DNA from: Camellia lanceoleosa
Lineage: Eukaryota > Streptophyta > Magnoliopsida > Ericales > Theaceae
Length of the DNA: 64,000 nt
Direction of reading: 5' to 3'
Assembly: GCA_025200525.1 (NCBI GenBank)
Contig: CM045762.1
Location: 193,724,148-193,788,147 of the forward strand
The notes beneath the pieces were generated by a model. It did no database searches and was not told the origin of the DNA. It saw nothing but the letters and a program-made list of their open reading frames with translations. Within the stretch, counting starts at the first letter, position 1. Each line of letters opens with the position of its first letter. Below, one piece after another: positions 1 to 12,751 of the stretch. The translations under genes and the position numbers were made by a program.

Positions 1-1344
1 GAGTAGATATTTTTTGTTGGTTTGAGGTCCTAATAGTTTGATGAAAAATCTTTTTGTTTGTTTTGAAAGACATTTTGTTTCTAATTTTACCTCTTAATTT
101 AACTGTTGACTTTTATTGACCATCTATTCAATTTTTTTTTTTTATCTATTCAAAAATTTTCCTTATCTATTCAATTTTTTTTATATCTATTCAATTTTTT
201 ACCCTATTTGTTTCATTTTTTTTTCTCTCTGTTCCAATTCTGTTAGTTTCTCCTTGTTCTTATTTGTCGAAACAAAGAGAAACCTACATAATTTTTGCTA
301 TATGTTAAAATTCACCACCAGATCTAATGACCTTTTACACTTGTCTGTTCGATTTTTTCTCTTATCCGTTTAAATCTATCTGTCCAAATTTTATTATATT
401 TCTCTAAATTCTCTTTGTTAATTTGTTATCTGTTCAAATCTTTGTTATTGAAATAAACCAAAGCACTATTTGTTCAAATTCTGAACAGATCTGTTCAACA
501 AAAAAAATCCATTATCTATTATCCACTAGTGTTTAGATCTGAGCCATCTCATTGCAATCAGTTCTACCATCATCATCATTAACAACAACATCAACAACTA
601 CTATAAAAAAATAAAAATAAAATAAAAAAGTTCTCAAGAACTTGATCTGGAAGTCAAGAAAAGTAGTATGTTTTCTAGCTGCTAGTATCTTTTGAAAGTT
701 GATAATAATTTCATGAGGGGAAAAAAAAGAGAAGAATTAATTGTCTGTTGAAATTTTACCAAATAAATTATCTGTTGAATATCTTTGGTCTACTCAGATC
801 TGAGCTTCCTTATCTGTTCAAAAGTACAAAAGAAGTTCAAGTTTGGGTTAGGCATTTCTTCAAACACTTTGAGTGCATCACAATGTCTATATGTTTGTCA
901 TTTTTAGATTGGCCATCTTCTCTCTACTCTAGCCATGACATCAGTGTCATTCCAAAATCTCCATCTCTATTTCACAGAGCATAAGCAGCACATAAAGTAA
1001 TCAGATCGAGCTCGAACAAGCGACGAGGTAGTAATAATGTTGATCGTAGTAGGAATTACTGATAATGGTAGTGAATAGTGGTGGATACGAATAGGGAGAC
1101 ACCAGAATGAGAGCTAAGGTGAGGATTGTAAAGAGAGAAGTCGATTTGTTCTAGAAAGTCATATTGACACTGAAGTCAAAGATCGGAGATCAACATCGTG
1201 GTCCGGTGGTGAAGAGCTTTAGCAATGATCTGGTTTTGTACGAAACCTCTCATCATCAACTCCCTATTGCTTAGATCTGACCAAATCTCAGACAAGATAA
1301 TGAGGATCTTCGTGACGGTGACGATTCTGGATACGCAGGTGATA
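1..1344. other. AT-rich intergenic DNA, no gene seen
   Basis: No coding potential is recognisable. From about 110 to 530 the plus strand is T-rich and repeats short motifs of the form TCTATTCAATTTTTT and ATCTGTTCAAAT several times, an interspersed microrepeat. From about 1000 to 1344 base composition is more balanced, but no family was recognised. The segment ends at the ACGGT target-site duplication (1345-1349) of the adjoining solo LTR, and the flank resumes at 6752. Confidence 0.6.
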
Positions 1345-2265
1345 ACGGTTATAACAACCCCGACTTGTGATTAGCTTATTATCCTTAATTAAGAATGCTT
1401 AATATGTAAGTAAGAGAAAATTCTATATTAATTGCATGTGTTTTGTGTTAATTGTGCTAATATCGGTCTATTGTAAGAATATCTGTCTGAATTTCCGATT
1501 CAATATGCAAATTGAAGGCTTTATTGGCATCTGAACATGAAATTGACTATGTATATGTGTTATTTAGAATTTTTAGAGTCTTATGGTAAGTTTAATTAGA
1601 TCTTGATTCGGAATCAAATAATTAGAATAAATTAATTATTAAAATAATTTAACATAACTCTAATAACATTTAATTAGTTAAGCTAATTCAATCTATTTAT
1701 GCACTAACCATGAGCTTAGCTCATTATTTTGAGCTCAACACAACCTAGAGAATCTTAGAGAGAAAAAGAGACTACTCTTGAGAGACAGTATCATCTAACA
1801 AGGGTAAAAGAAGGAATTACTATGGAATTGAAGAGAATTAGAAGAATTGTACAAGAAATTACTAGGATTCAAGGAATTAAGGATTCTAGGTAAGAATTTA
1901 ACTCTCACTTTCTCGAAATTTAACTACTTTGCAAGTGGATTCAGAATTAGATATCACACACATGAATTGAGCTAAGGAAGGAGTAATGAGGAACTTTGTT
2001 TTGCATCCATGCATCAATCACCAAGTTTTGAGTTTACTTTCCAAGATTTCATACATGTAAGTGTATATTTTTGCTAAGTCTGGAGAGCTCACCATGATTT
2101 CACATTTAAACACTTCATTTGTCCATGTTTTGGGAGTTTTGAATTCAAATCATTACATGCATGTGTTGAGTACAAGTTTCAAGCTTGGATTTGGAAAATT
2201 TGTTATGGGTTTGGGCTTTGATTCTGAGAATTGATCCTTGTCACGACCCAAACCCGGCCCTATGG

Positions 2266-2375
2266 GTTCAGCAGGCCTTCGGTAATCTCGGAACTCTGTC
2301 ACGACCCAAACCCGGCCCTATGGGTTTAACACCGTAACCGGCCAGTAATCCGAGATTACCGAAGGCCTGCTGAAC
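2266..2375. repeat. Perfect 27-bp inverted repeat at a duplicated LTR end
   Basis: Positions 2266-2292 and 2349-2375 are exact reverse complements over 27 bp, separated by 56 bp that contain a second copy of the LTR start. The arrangement looks like a local template switch or fold-back at the end of the nested solo LTR. Confidence 0.9.
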
Positions 2376-3384
2376 AGTAAAACAGTTAAACAGAGTACAG
2401 GGCCTGGCGGAAGCCAATACAGTAAATAACTAGTGTCCATAGAGCTGTGAAAATCTGTATGTCAAAAACATTTTTATGCATTCATACAGTGCAACAGTAC
2501 AATCCATATACAGTCTATACAATCATATACAGTCAACAAGACAGGATCAAGTCCCTAGACAACAAGACAAGACAACAAAGGAGGAGACCGACGGGGACAC
2601 AAAAACACCCCAAGCCATAACATGGCAACTCTAACCTCGCAGGAGGCACATAGGCCGGCTTGACAAAATCGGGATCAATCCCACGCTCCTAGCTCCGATG
2701 CAGTTCTTTGAGAACCTACATATATATATAAACAAGTGAGCTAAAGCCCGATGAATAACATAACGTGTAAAGAGGTTATGAATGAATGTCCCTTACAAGA
2801 ATGAAATCAATTCATTATACTGATTTCAATCTTTCAAGATTTACCAATCAAGATTTCAATCAATCACATATGTGGTACATCCATTAGCCTATAACAAGAG
2901 GTCCAAAAGAACCGGCCTTAATGCACCCAACAATAATGATGGCCATCAATCAAGATGGTTCCACAAGGAAACCGACAGAGCTTTGTAATAACGATCAATA
3001 ACAATGGGTGCTAAGGATGCCACAATGTCTGATTAAATGCAGGACATACATTCATTCAATAAACAATATCAGTTCAATAAGCGATTCGATTCGATTCAAA
3101 ATATAACCATTTGAACATATCTTTACACAATCTGTTACTCACAGAGATTGGGCTATAGCAGCTAGAGCGCGTCCCCGGGAGCCAACCCTAAACAGTTAAC
3201 AAATAGAACACACACTAAGTTCACAATCGGAAAGGATGATAATTAAAAATCCCTAAATTTCCTCGGTGTGGTTCTATGTCTAAATCCTCATTAAGATGTC
3301 TTAAACTAGGCCTAAGAATGCCTAGGATGGGATGAGGATGCAAAAATACAGTTGGAAGGCATTTTTCAAAAGTTGCTGAAAACA

Positions 3385-3712
3385 GGGGCCTCGCTCGAGC
3401 GAGCCTTCCTTCGCTCGAGCGAGGTTGCAAAAACAAAGGCTTCGCTCGAGCGAACAATCCTTCGCTCGAGCGATCTGATGAAACAGTAAAAGTACTGGAT
3501 GCCCAATTTTTACGCGCGATGCTCGCTCGAGCGAGCTTCCAAAATCAAAGGGTTCGCTCGAGCGAGCCTTCCTTCGCTCGAGCGGTCTGATGAAACGAAA
3601 AGTATCTTGGATGTTCGATTTTACGCCGAGCCACCAATCCTTCGCTCGGCGTGGCTCGGAGGAAGCGTTAATTCGCTCGGCGAGAATCCTTCGCTCGAGC
3701 GAATAAGCCAAA
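3385..3712. repeat. Cluster of CGCTCGAGCG palindromes in an LTR
   Basis: About a dozen copies of TCGCTCGAGCGA or close variants occur at 20-40 bp spacing. Each is self-complementary around an XhoI-type CTCGAG core. Variants reading TCGCTCGGCG also occur near 3650 and 3680. Similar clusters lie in the other LTRs of the family at about 13757-14010, 37560-37860, 38140-38170, 43858-43905, 49965-50005, 50380-50505, 55930-55965 and 56340-56465. Confidence 0.85.
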
Positions 3713-5167
3713 TCTGGAATTTCCAGATTTGCCTTCCAAGCTCAAACCAAGCATTCTCAACTCAATTCTCGACCTCTTGGGCTCAAATTCTGGATAATAC
3801 ATCCCAAAACAATGTACAACAAGTTTCAAAAGCCAATTTATGAATTCAAGCCCCAAAGGTGAGTCAATTAAAACCATTTTTCAAATCCATTTTCAAGAAT
3901 ACTTTCAAAACATGCAATGCATGAGTGTTAAGCCAAATTCAAGGTCCAATCTTGCTCTATTGAGCTCCAATCTTTGAAAACAATGTGGGAAACATGGATT
4001 ATGATAAAAACATGGACATGCATGTATGATTCTCCAAGAATTTAACTTCAAAATATGCCAAATGACCATGCATGCAACATTCAAGCTCTAATTCAACAAT
4101 TATGACCAATTTCATGACTTAATTGTACCATGATGCAAGAATCATGCAAAACTTAGCTCAAAGACAACAATAAGGAGATGAATGTCCTACCTTAATCTTG
4201 TATTCAAGGTTTAGGAGCTTAATTTTGCCAAGTTACACTTCAATCCTTCAAGATTATAAGCATTTCTTCAAGACCAAATTGATTTCACTCCAAGTCCCTC
4301 ACTCTCTACTCTCTTGGTCGGTTAGGAGTAAGAATAAGAGGCTGATCAATGTTTTCTCTAAGTGTATAAGGTGCAATGATAATATTAAACAAAATGTCCA
4401 CTAACTATGGCAATAGTGTAAATAAGTCAAACTAGACAATTAACTCGTTTAAATCTAATCTAATCATTCCTAATCAATTTTCAGATAAATATACCATAAA
4501 ATCAGAAATATTCTACTGATTCTAAAACATCAAACGGTTTCTAAATCGGCCGCCGATAAGGCCTTCAATTAACAGTTTAAACACATGGATTCAAACAGAT
4601 AATTAATCAATTAAACAGATAGAAATGTAACGTAACAGATAACTTTTCCAATTTCAGTTCCAGTTTCAATCAGTCTATCCAATACTTCAGTTAATCCAAT
4701 TATCAGTCATTAGCGGTCCAGTTTAGCAATAATCAGTATTTAATTCAGTGGTTATTCAGTAATCGGTACGAGGGTTGTTACAATCTTCAATTCACGTTTT
4801 TACATAAGTTTCTAAGTGTTTTCCAAAGTATTGGCCCAAATGAACAAGTTTTGGCGCATTGAAATTAAGTTTTGAACTTGGGAAACAAATCTAGAAATCC
4901 AGAATTCGTGCCCTTTGCTCGAGCGGTGGAGTCTACGCTTGAGTGAAAAATGTGAGCTCCTAGTACTTTTGCAAAGTTTAGGGGTTGGCTTGAGCGATAA
5001 AACCTGCGCTTGAGTGACTACCCTTTGTTTTGGACCTTAGCTCGAGTAAAGGAAGTTGCACTCGAGCATAAAATGAGAGCTCTCAGAAGTTTTACAGACC
5101 AAGGGGTCTATTCGAGCAACCAAAGTTGCGCTCAAGCGAACTGCCTTATTTTTGAAAATTTGACTAA

Positions 5168-5646
5168 CACTATGTTTGGGAACCTAGGACAAAAAAGAAA
5201 AGAAATGATTACTTAAGTTATAAGAGAAAAGAAAATAAAATAAATGATTGTGATTTCTTTCCTTTTTGTTTGGATAAAGAAGAAATAAAAGAAAAGAAAT
5301 GATTGTGATTTCTCTCATTCTTGTTTGATTAGATTTCATTAGAAAAAAGAAAAGAAATTATTTTATGTTATATTACCAAAATAACCTTTTTATATTTTCA
5401 ATCATTTTATTTCTTTTATTTTTATAAGGACAAATTGATATTATGAAAATAGTGGTTTCCTTTCTCTCATAATCTCTCCACTTTTGGAAAGATTGAAAAT
5501 GAGACTTATAAAAGAAATGAGTTTCTCTCCATTTCTCTTCATTTCTTTCCATTTCTCTCCACTTAAGTTATCCAAACAAGTAAGAAAAATATATATCTCT
5601 CCATTTCTTTTTTTTTCTCTCCAAATCACTCAATCCCAACATAGCG
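5168..5646. mobile_element. Tourist-like MITE (PIF/Harbinger type)
   Basis: About 480 bp, very AT-rich, with imperfect terminal inverted repeats CACTATGTTTGGGA and TCCCAACATAGCG, flanked by TAA on both sides (5165-5167 and 5647-5649). Trinucleotide TWA target-site duplications are typical of PIF/Harbinger-derived MITEs. It lies inside the solo LTR at 1350-6751 and is therefore younger than it. No coding capacity. Confidence 0.7.
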
Positions 5647-6756
5647 TAAGTGTTTCAACTTACATTTTGGCATCCTCATTACATCTTAGGCATTCCTAAG
5701 CCTTAATTAAGAGATAACAATGAGGATAAGGATTAGAAACACACCAAGATAGAAAAGAAATAAATTAAGTGTTTTCCGAGCGTGTGTTTCAATATGTATC
5801 TATTATGTATTTGTATAGGTCACATGCCATAGGCTGTCTGATCTGTCTGTTCTGCTACTGGAGCTATCTATGAGTAATAACTCTGTAAAGTTATGTTCAA
5901 CTTTAATTATTTTTTGAATCCTATGATATGATCAATTTTCTGAAATACTAGATTCTGAAAGAATGATTGATTGTCTGAATTTCTGAAATGTATTCATGGT
6001 ATCCTTAGCATCATGTGATATTTGTTATCTGTTACCTGATACCAAAGGTTCCATTATGGAACTGGTTAAGCATAACCATTATCTGCTCTGTATCTGTTTT
6101 GTATACGTCCCTTTATGGGTTATCTAGTCTCTTTATGGGTCATCTGTTCTGTTAGCACCAATGGATGTACCAAGTATGACTATCTAGGAGTTCTAAATTC
6201 TAAATATGAATATGAATCTGCTTCTAACCTTAAACTCCGATTTCTGAATCTGTTACGAACATCATTTATTAAAACCTTTACTCTGTTATTATTTACTGGA
6301 CTCCAGCTCATTATATTATTTATGTATATAGGTGACTAAACAAGTGACCAGGCTCAGTGATGACTGCCTGGAGATTTGTTTTGTTAGCTAACCACTGCAC
6401 CTCCCGAGGAGGTTCCCTAGTTAAAGTGTTTTTGTTTTTGTTTTAAGTTTTAAGTTTTTGTTTTCATCTGTTTGTCTAAATAGTTTTTGTATACTCTGTA
6501 TTTAGGGCTAAGTCCCTTTTGATTATATATGTACTGGTGACATAGGACTAACGTATATATGGCGTCACACATATGTATATTTTTAAATTTTCTGTCTCAT
6601 GTATGTTTGCACAGCTCTATGGACATTGTATTTGATATTTGCTTCCGCTAGCCTCTTAATTTTGTTTAATTTGTTCAAAGGCCTTCAGTAATCCCAAGAT
6701 TACTGGCCGGTTACGATGCTAAACCTATAGGGGCGGGTTTGGGTCGTAACAACGGT

Positions 6757-7978
6757 GAATAAGGTATGGTGAAGGACTTGAAATAAAAAGAAATTGGCAA
6801 CGTGAGAATAAGAGAGAGAAGCGCACGGTGGCGACGAGATCGGAGGTGGTGTATGTTTAGATCAGGGGAGAGAGATGAGGATGTGCCAAATTGGCGAAGA
6901 CAACAAGAGATAAAGGGAAGAGGGAGAGGGAGAAAGAGAGCCGCGAAGAGAGAGAGAGAGAGAGAGAGTTTAGCTAGGGTTTGACTTGGTTTGGAAACAA
7001 TATATATATACCTGGGATAGTTTGGTCATTTTGCAAAATCATGTCCTTATGGATGTACTATTTTTGTGGATATGTTAGGCAAAAAAATTTAAATTTGAAG
7101 TTTTAGCCCAAGCGCCCTTTGGGAGGGGCAGGGGAAGGGGGTTATTTAGTTAACTTTTTTTAGATTTTTTCAAATATATATATATATACTTTTAACATCT
7201 TTCTAATGGATCTAAAAAGTATTACAAAAATAATAAAAATTTAAAAATAAAAAATCATAAAGATAAAAAAGTTTAAAAAAATGTGAGCTTTTATGTGGGA
7301 TCCCAAACTCACCCTAAAATGTGAAAGAAGTAAAATTATTTACACGTTTTTATTACTACTTTAACCAGCAACAAAAAATTAGATTATTTTTTTTACTAAT
7401 ATCTTTTTCTTCTTCTTCTTCTGCTATTCCCCGCACAACTAAACAATTAGAAGAAGAGGAAAAACAACAAGAGAGTTGATTGGTTTATAATTTTTGAATT
7501 GAGAGATTAATGGTATATCCTAAAAATTGAATATTTAAATGTCCTAAAAATTACAAAGAATTTAGTTGGTTGGTGGATGGGTGGGTGGGTTGGTGAGATA
7601 GTTAGTGAATATCCTTTTGATTTTGATTTTGATTTTAATTATGATTATAACAAACTACCAAACCCCAGTTAAAAAACAAATAAAAAAAGTAGGTAGTATA
7701 GTGTGGTTGGTAAATTAAGGTCAAACGATTGTCGAAACCAAATGGACGTGGGTGGAAAGACGCAAGTGGTGGAATTTTTTGCAACTTCTTGTTTGATCAG
7801 TTCTCCAAATACATGCTTGCCAACCTTCCTGTCTGGTCTGGTCTGGTCTGGTATAATATTCTCACTCAGGTTGGTGGACCTTTCATGCTCATATACATAA
7901 ATTATCATTATTACAAGCAAAGTTAAAATTATATTTAATATTATTTATAATCACTTCACTTCATTTTTTAGGTATATA
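6757..7978. other. Intergenic DNA, no gene seen
   Basis: It contains a purine-rich stretch with GA repeats (about 6910-6970), AT-rich DNA with poly-A and poly-T tracts, and a short TTTTGA-type repeat near 7615-7650. No protein family was recognised. Confidence 0.5.
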
Positions 7979-7986
7979 CATACAAT

Positions 7987-8491
7987 CAGGGGCGGACCTA
8001 TAGTGGGACTAGGGGGTGCCATGGCCACCCCCGGTTTTGGAAAATTACACTACTACCTCTACATTCATAGGTATTTGTAAAATGTATCATTAGATTGCCT
8101 CTTAATTTTTTTAAAATTATTTTACTAATTCTATATTTCATTAATTTTTCACAATGTATAATGAATTGATTTCTAACTATTTCGTATGTTGCTTAGTATC
8201 AATAAGATTTACACAATTTTATTTATACAATTTTATTTATACAACAGGTGTATGTCACTTCTTTTTATTTTGATTTTCTAGATATTGTCAACTAATAAAA
8301 TGGTTTCATTAATCTTTCATGAATTTAGAAAATATTATAAAGAAACAAAATATATATATATAGATTTATTTATTTTTTTATCATAAATATAAGAAATTAC
8401 TCTCAATTAATAATGTAACAACAATTTTTTTTTTTTTTTTTTAACACAATCACCTTGGCCCAGCGGGACATAATTTCTGGTTCCGCCACTG
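7987..8491. mobile_element. Non-autonomous hAT-like transposon (505 bp)
   Basis: Terminal inverted repeats CAGGGGCGGACC and GGTTCCGCCACTG bound an AT-rich interior. A perfect 8-bp target-site duplication CATACAAT flanks the element (7979-7986 and 8492-8499). The length of the duplication and the CAG...CTG ends fit the hAT superfamily. There is no transposase. Confidence 0.88.
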
Positions 8492-8999
8492 CATACAATA
8501 CATACTATGTATATATGAAGTCCATCATATTTAAAAAATAATAGAACTTCTCATCCTGCCACATGAGAAACTAGCTAAGGATAAATAAATAATTTTGATA
8601 AAATATTTAAGTGATATATAGTAGTCACTTTGTGAAATATGATAATTTTGTTGTTTTTTCACATTGACAATTTGCAATAAAATTTCAACAGCGAGTCATT
8701 AGAAGAAGCTAGCATTTAGATTGTCAGTTGTGAATTTAAATCTTGCTATTAATGAAAAGACATGAAAGAAATAAGGACATCCAATGCTAAAAGCCTCACT
8801 TGACCCTGCTTGCAATCTCTTACAGTTACAGGACATCACAGACAGCATAAGCAAGCATGGAAAAGTGTCAGGATTTAGGAAGAATCCAATCCACAAGGAG
8901 GAGAAGAAGAAGAATTTTAAAGCCTCGAGGCTTTAACTACAAAAAATAATACCATATACTTCAAAAAAATGTACGTCGTGATGGTGGGTTTGTTTGTTT

Positions 9000-11248
9000 T
9001 TACTGTACCACTAGAGTCATTGCAACCAACCTCTGCCCTCCCCCTTTCCTCCAAACACCGCGAAGTAGTAGTGTCTTCCCAGCAATAAGGTCAACATCTT
9101 CACCTGAATGTTTAAGGTCTAATAGCGCACCCATTGAACCATCCCCAAATTGAATTATCTTTGTTGTTTTCCTTTTTCTTTGATTTCCTTCCACATCACT
9201 ACTAGAGCTGCTGCTGCACCCTCGTGCTACTACTACTTGAGACTTTGAATCTCTCTCCTCCTCCTCCTCCTCCTCCTCATCAGCAGCAGCAGCAACAGCT
9301 TCACACTTCTCTTTACCTTTCCTGGAAGAAGAATTTCTCTCTTTGGAGGGCAGAGGCCTGAAATTGGCATTGTAATTGTAAGTGTCCAGAAGTTCTTTTT
9401 GCTTCAATAAATCAGGACAGACTCTAGCCGGTTCTGAGACCAGATGTGAAAGCCCATATTGCGCTACATGCCCCAAATATTCCGCTGCTGAAGTGACACC
9501 CTCACGAAACTCTGCAGTTATGCACTTGAAAGCCCGGTTTTTCTCTTCATCACACTCTAACGCAACACCAATCATTTCCACCAAAGACTTGTTTGCAGCC
9601 TGAAGGTCTTGCAACTCATGCTTTTGTGTTGCAAAAACAGAAGCAAAAGTAGGAGAAGAAGAAACTTTTGTTTTTTGGCACAGAGCTAACTGTGTTGTGG
9701 TGGGAAGAGCTTGTCGGAGCAGACAAAGGACTACTTGTGCTGCATGAAGAACTTGTGGATGTGGCTGGTCTTGCCTGAACTAAACTTGTGTAACTGGATT
9801 GTATTGGTCTGATAGGCATGGCTGAATTATTATGACATGTAGACAATGATGCAACACAATTCTGTGAAGACACTGACTTTGAAGAACCAGGACTTGGATA
9901 AGTAGATGATGGTTGATGCTAAGAAAAAAAGCTGCAGGCGAAAACTGGGGTGCAAGTATTGCCATTGCATCATTAGTAGACCCATCACATACCTTAGAAT
10001 CAATTATAGTCTGTGACATGAGACCTCCATGATCTTTTTTTATCATGTTTCTGAAACACAAAATGAGACAAATAATTTAAAAAATTGAAAAATAAATATA
10101 AATAACCAAATAGATGAAATTCAGTTCATAAGCTGATAAAATATTGCAATCTCATGTAGTTACCTTCAGTTTGTATTCAGATGAGAAGACGATAAATTTT
10201 TTGGCACAACAGTCTCCATCCTCGCAAGGGAAATGGCGTTCATCAAAATGCTTCAGTGATATAACATAAAAGATGTTAACATACAAGATGATTCTTTGTG
10301 ATATTAACATTTGGAAACGAGAAGAAAAAAAAAAAAAAAAAAACTATGTCATAAAATTACCTCTAAATCATCATAATCCTTGTACTGCTGGCATTGTTCT
10401 GGATCCTCCCTGCATTGGTAGAAATATAGACGTAGTAATTAAATACACTTGTATTGAATTGAAGAACTAAGAGTACATAAATAACGCTTTGTTTGGCTTA
10501 AAAAACAGAGAAAATAGTGCATACCTCGAACACAAATGACATCTATCTATAGTGTTCCATTGACATGTGCGAACATAACTCACTGTTCCCATAAAATGCC
10601 TTCTTGCAGAACTCACACTTATGATGCCCAATGAAACCACCTCTTTCAAAGAGGTCACCCCCATCTGCTTCGAAGTCACCTGTGTCCACTTGTCTATTCA
10701 ATTGCGCCTAGTGCATAGTTTCTGTTCACTAATAAATACCTGCATATCCATGGCATCAATCACTGCTCAGTATGATAATGTAATCACAACAGCAACAACA
10801 ACAATCATGAGATGCCATATATCTATGTAAATGTATAATAAAAGAAAATTCTTACACTAAACAGACCCTAAGAGGATGGGGATCATCTAAAATAATTGAA
10901 AATGATTCACTTACAAAATATGATAGTATACCTTTTTTCTATCCAAACAGAGAGGGCACATGAACAGTCTATGCTTGTGAAACAAATGACTTTCGAGCTG
11001 AACAAGGCTCTTAAACTTGTCATGTGCTGCTTTTGGTCTGCAGTTGCTATGGTCTATCTTGTCACAGACATTACATGAGAGACAACTACACATTGCTTTG
11101 ATCATCCTGTAGTGGTCTGAGTCGTCAAAATAGACATCTAGGCGCTCCAAGTACCAGTATGACCTGACCCGACCCGACCTGACCCAAATTTGGATTGGAA
11201 GGCAATATTGAGAAATCACTTATCATTCTTGTATACTCTCTCAAAGCC
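9000..11248 (-). pseudogene. Decayed ZNF598/Hel2-type C2H2 zinc-finger gene
   Basis: Several minus-strand exons resemble plant homologues of ZNF598/Hel2, the RING and C2H2 E3 ligase that ubiquitinates collided ribosomes. In order: 11248-10930 holds the conserved DHYRMIKAMC segment, Cys pairs and ESHLFHKHRLFMCPLC; about 10752-10522 holds GGFIGHHKCEFCKKAFYG; then a short exon near 10412-10371 (QYKDYDDLE), one near 10260-10165 (CEDGDCCAKKFIVF), and a C-terminal exon 9614-9000 containing GLSHLV and a Glu run. Breaks: a frameshift in the CAGGTCGGGTCGGGTCAGG stretch near 11170; a frameshift with stop near 10705 (one G lost from AGGGCG); and another at about 10545 after EHY. The N-terminal RING exon was not found. 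The hAT element at 11848-12709 lies upstream. The family is well supported; loss of function is inferred from the breaks. Confidence 0.75.
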
Positions 11249-11839
11249 TGTACAAAAGAAAAATAAATAAATCAGATCAAATGAATCATAACAAAACAAA
11301 ATTAAAGAAACTGGACTTTATTGTGAGTACTAGTTAATATGTGTAGGCCAAGAAAAGAATCTTCTCTACCTAAAATCTTTTGTTTACTTGTACTCAAATG
11401 CAATTTCAAAGATACCATATATTAAAATTTTTGAAATACAAAGAATCTCAAAGTACAGAAAAATGGATATTGGAAAAATCCCGTGCTAAATTTATAATCT
11501 ATTCTATTATATAAAACGCACACAACTTAAAATAGTTTTGATACTCTGTCACACTTTTTTTCCCCTTATAATGCCCACATTGTTAATTGGTAATAACTAC
11601 TAGCAGCTTTTATAAATTCAACTCATCTTATTCATTCATCAAATAAATCACATTTACACCCACTAGCAATAATGCATGCACAAGATTTTTTTTGACATAA
11701 CAAGAGTACAGAGAGAGATACATAGATGCAGAAGTATGAAAAAAAGAAGAAGAAAAAGGTTCTAGTATAGTAGTATTAGTAGTAGTATTAAGTAGGACGT
11801 AGGTAGGAAGGTAGGTACCCGGGTGACGAAGATGAGAGG
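11249..11839. other. Intergenic DNA upstream of the zinc-finger pseudogene
   Basis: AT-rich sequence with no recognised coding exon. The missing RING-encoding exon of the zinc-finger gene would be expected here or further right and was not found. GTA/GTAGTA-type short repeats occur at about 11770-11815. Confidence 0.4.
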
Positions 11840-11847
11840 GGTGGGAG

Positions 11848-12709
11848 CAAGGTTTTAAAAGCGGCCGCAACCGTTACGTAATGCTGTTACGTAACAGTTG
11901 TGGTGGTTACCGCCATCCGTTACGGTCGCTGGCAAGCAGGATTGAAATTCACAGTGTGTTGGCCAGAAGGTCGTCAGAAGCGTCGAATAAAGGTTATAAT
12001 AGCCGTAACGGCCTGTTACGCATTGTTATGTAACGGTTCCAAACTGTTTCTTTCAACAAAAAAAAAAAAAAATTAAAAATGGGGGAAGAGGGATAGAGAG
12101 AAGAGGGAAAGTAAAGAGAGAATATGGAGGAGGAAGAGAGAGAGAGGGGGAAGATGAACATGTTATATATTGATTTGTTGAAGCTGTAAGACCTATGTTA
12201 TTCTATTTAGCTCCTATCACTCAACCATTTTGTTCGTGTGTATCTATCTATATATTTTTTTAAATAATAATAATAAGTATGGTCATTATCTATTTGGCTT
12301 GGTTAAAAAATATATATATATATATATATTTAGGCTCTTATTTATTCTTTTACTTTTGTCATTGTGTATCTTATATATAATAGTTAATAATTGATTTTTT
12401 ATATAATATAAAGTCATTAATTATTAAAATAAAATGTAAAAAACTCAGTTTATAGTGATTTAAAAATATAAAATATATTGGATCATACTTAAAAATTTAT
12501 AAAAATTGATCAATATTTATTTTAAACCCAATAAATATGATCATAGAAAAAAATATGCGTATCGGTAAGTTTTTTTTCAAATTGTGCAAAAAATAAAAAA
12601 ATTCACGATTTCGGTTACCGCAACCATTACGCTACGGCCTTTACACACCACAATCGCAACCGCGCCACTGCCACTGTTACGACAACCGCAACCACTTTTT
12701 AAAACCTTG
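11848..12709. mobile_element. Non-autonomous hAT-like transposon (862 bp)
   Basis: The ends CAAGGTTTTAAAA and TTTTAAAACCTTG are inverted repeats, and an exact 8-bp target-site duplication GGTGGGAG flanks them (11840-11847 and 12710-12717). Subterminal regions carry many copies of GTTACG/CGTAAC-like motifs in both orientations, the kind of clustered subterminal motif bound by hAT transposases. The interior is AT-rich and non-coding. Confidence 0.88.
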
Positions 12710-12751
12710 GGTGGGAGTGTTGCAAATAGAGCAGCGGGGGTTGTTACAGAG

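Larger units (their letters stand above)
2239..4782 (-). mobile_element. Nested solo LTR (Ty3/gypsy type), minus orientation
   Basis: It starts TGTCACGACCCAAACCCG and ends GAGGGTTGTTACA, the reverse complement of the usual LTR ends, so it lies on the minus strand inside the LTR at 1350-6751. The flanking pentamers ATCCT (2234-2238) and ATCTT (4783-4787) differ by one base, consistent with an aged target-site duplication. The first 58 bp are duplicated (second TGTCACGACCC at 2297), which creates a perfect inverted repeat. A dense block of CGCTCGAGCG palindromes lies at 3385-3712. No coding region is present; short reading frames through the palindrome block are an effect of its composition. 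Confidence 0.85.
1350..6751 (+). mobile_element. Solo LTR (Ty3/gypsy type), interrupted by two later insertions
   Basis: The element starts TATAACAACCCCGAC (ancestral TG apparently mutated to TA) and ends GGGTCGTAACA. It is flanked by a perfect 5-bp duplication ACGGT (1345-1349 and 6752-6756). The end sequence GGGGCGGGTTTGGGTCG and the start TGTAACAACCCC are shared with the other large LTRs in this window. No gag-pol, primer-binding site or second LTR is present, so it is a solo LTR left by LTR-LTR recombination. Without the nested LTR at 2239-4782 and the MITE at 5168-5646 it is about 2.4 kb. Degenerate CTCGAGCG-type motifs lie at about 4915-5140. Family assignment to gypsy is inferred from the complete relative at 47888-56489. 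Confidence 0.85.

Noticed and set aside
3322..3877. Overlapping open frames on both strands of up to 129 codons in the palindrome block
   Set aside because: They arise because CGCTCGAGCG contains no stop in any frame; the peptides are Leu-Glu-Arg and Ala-Arg-Ala repeats. The same effect appears at 13670-14082, 37486-37895 and 50360-50611.
6802..6984. Arg- and Glu-rich frame
   Set aside because: It is produced by a GA-rich stretch; no family or splice context.
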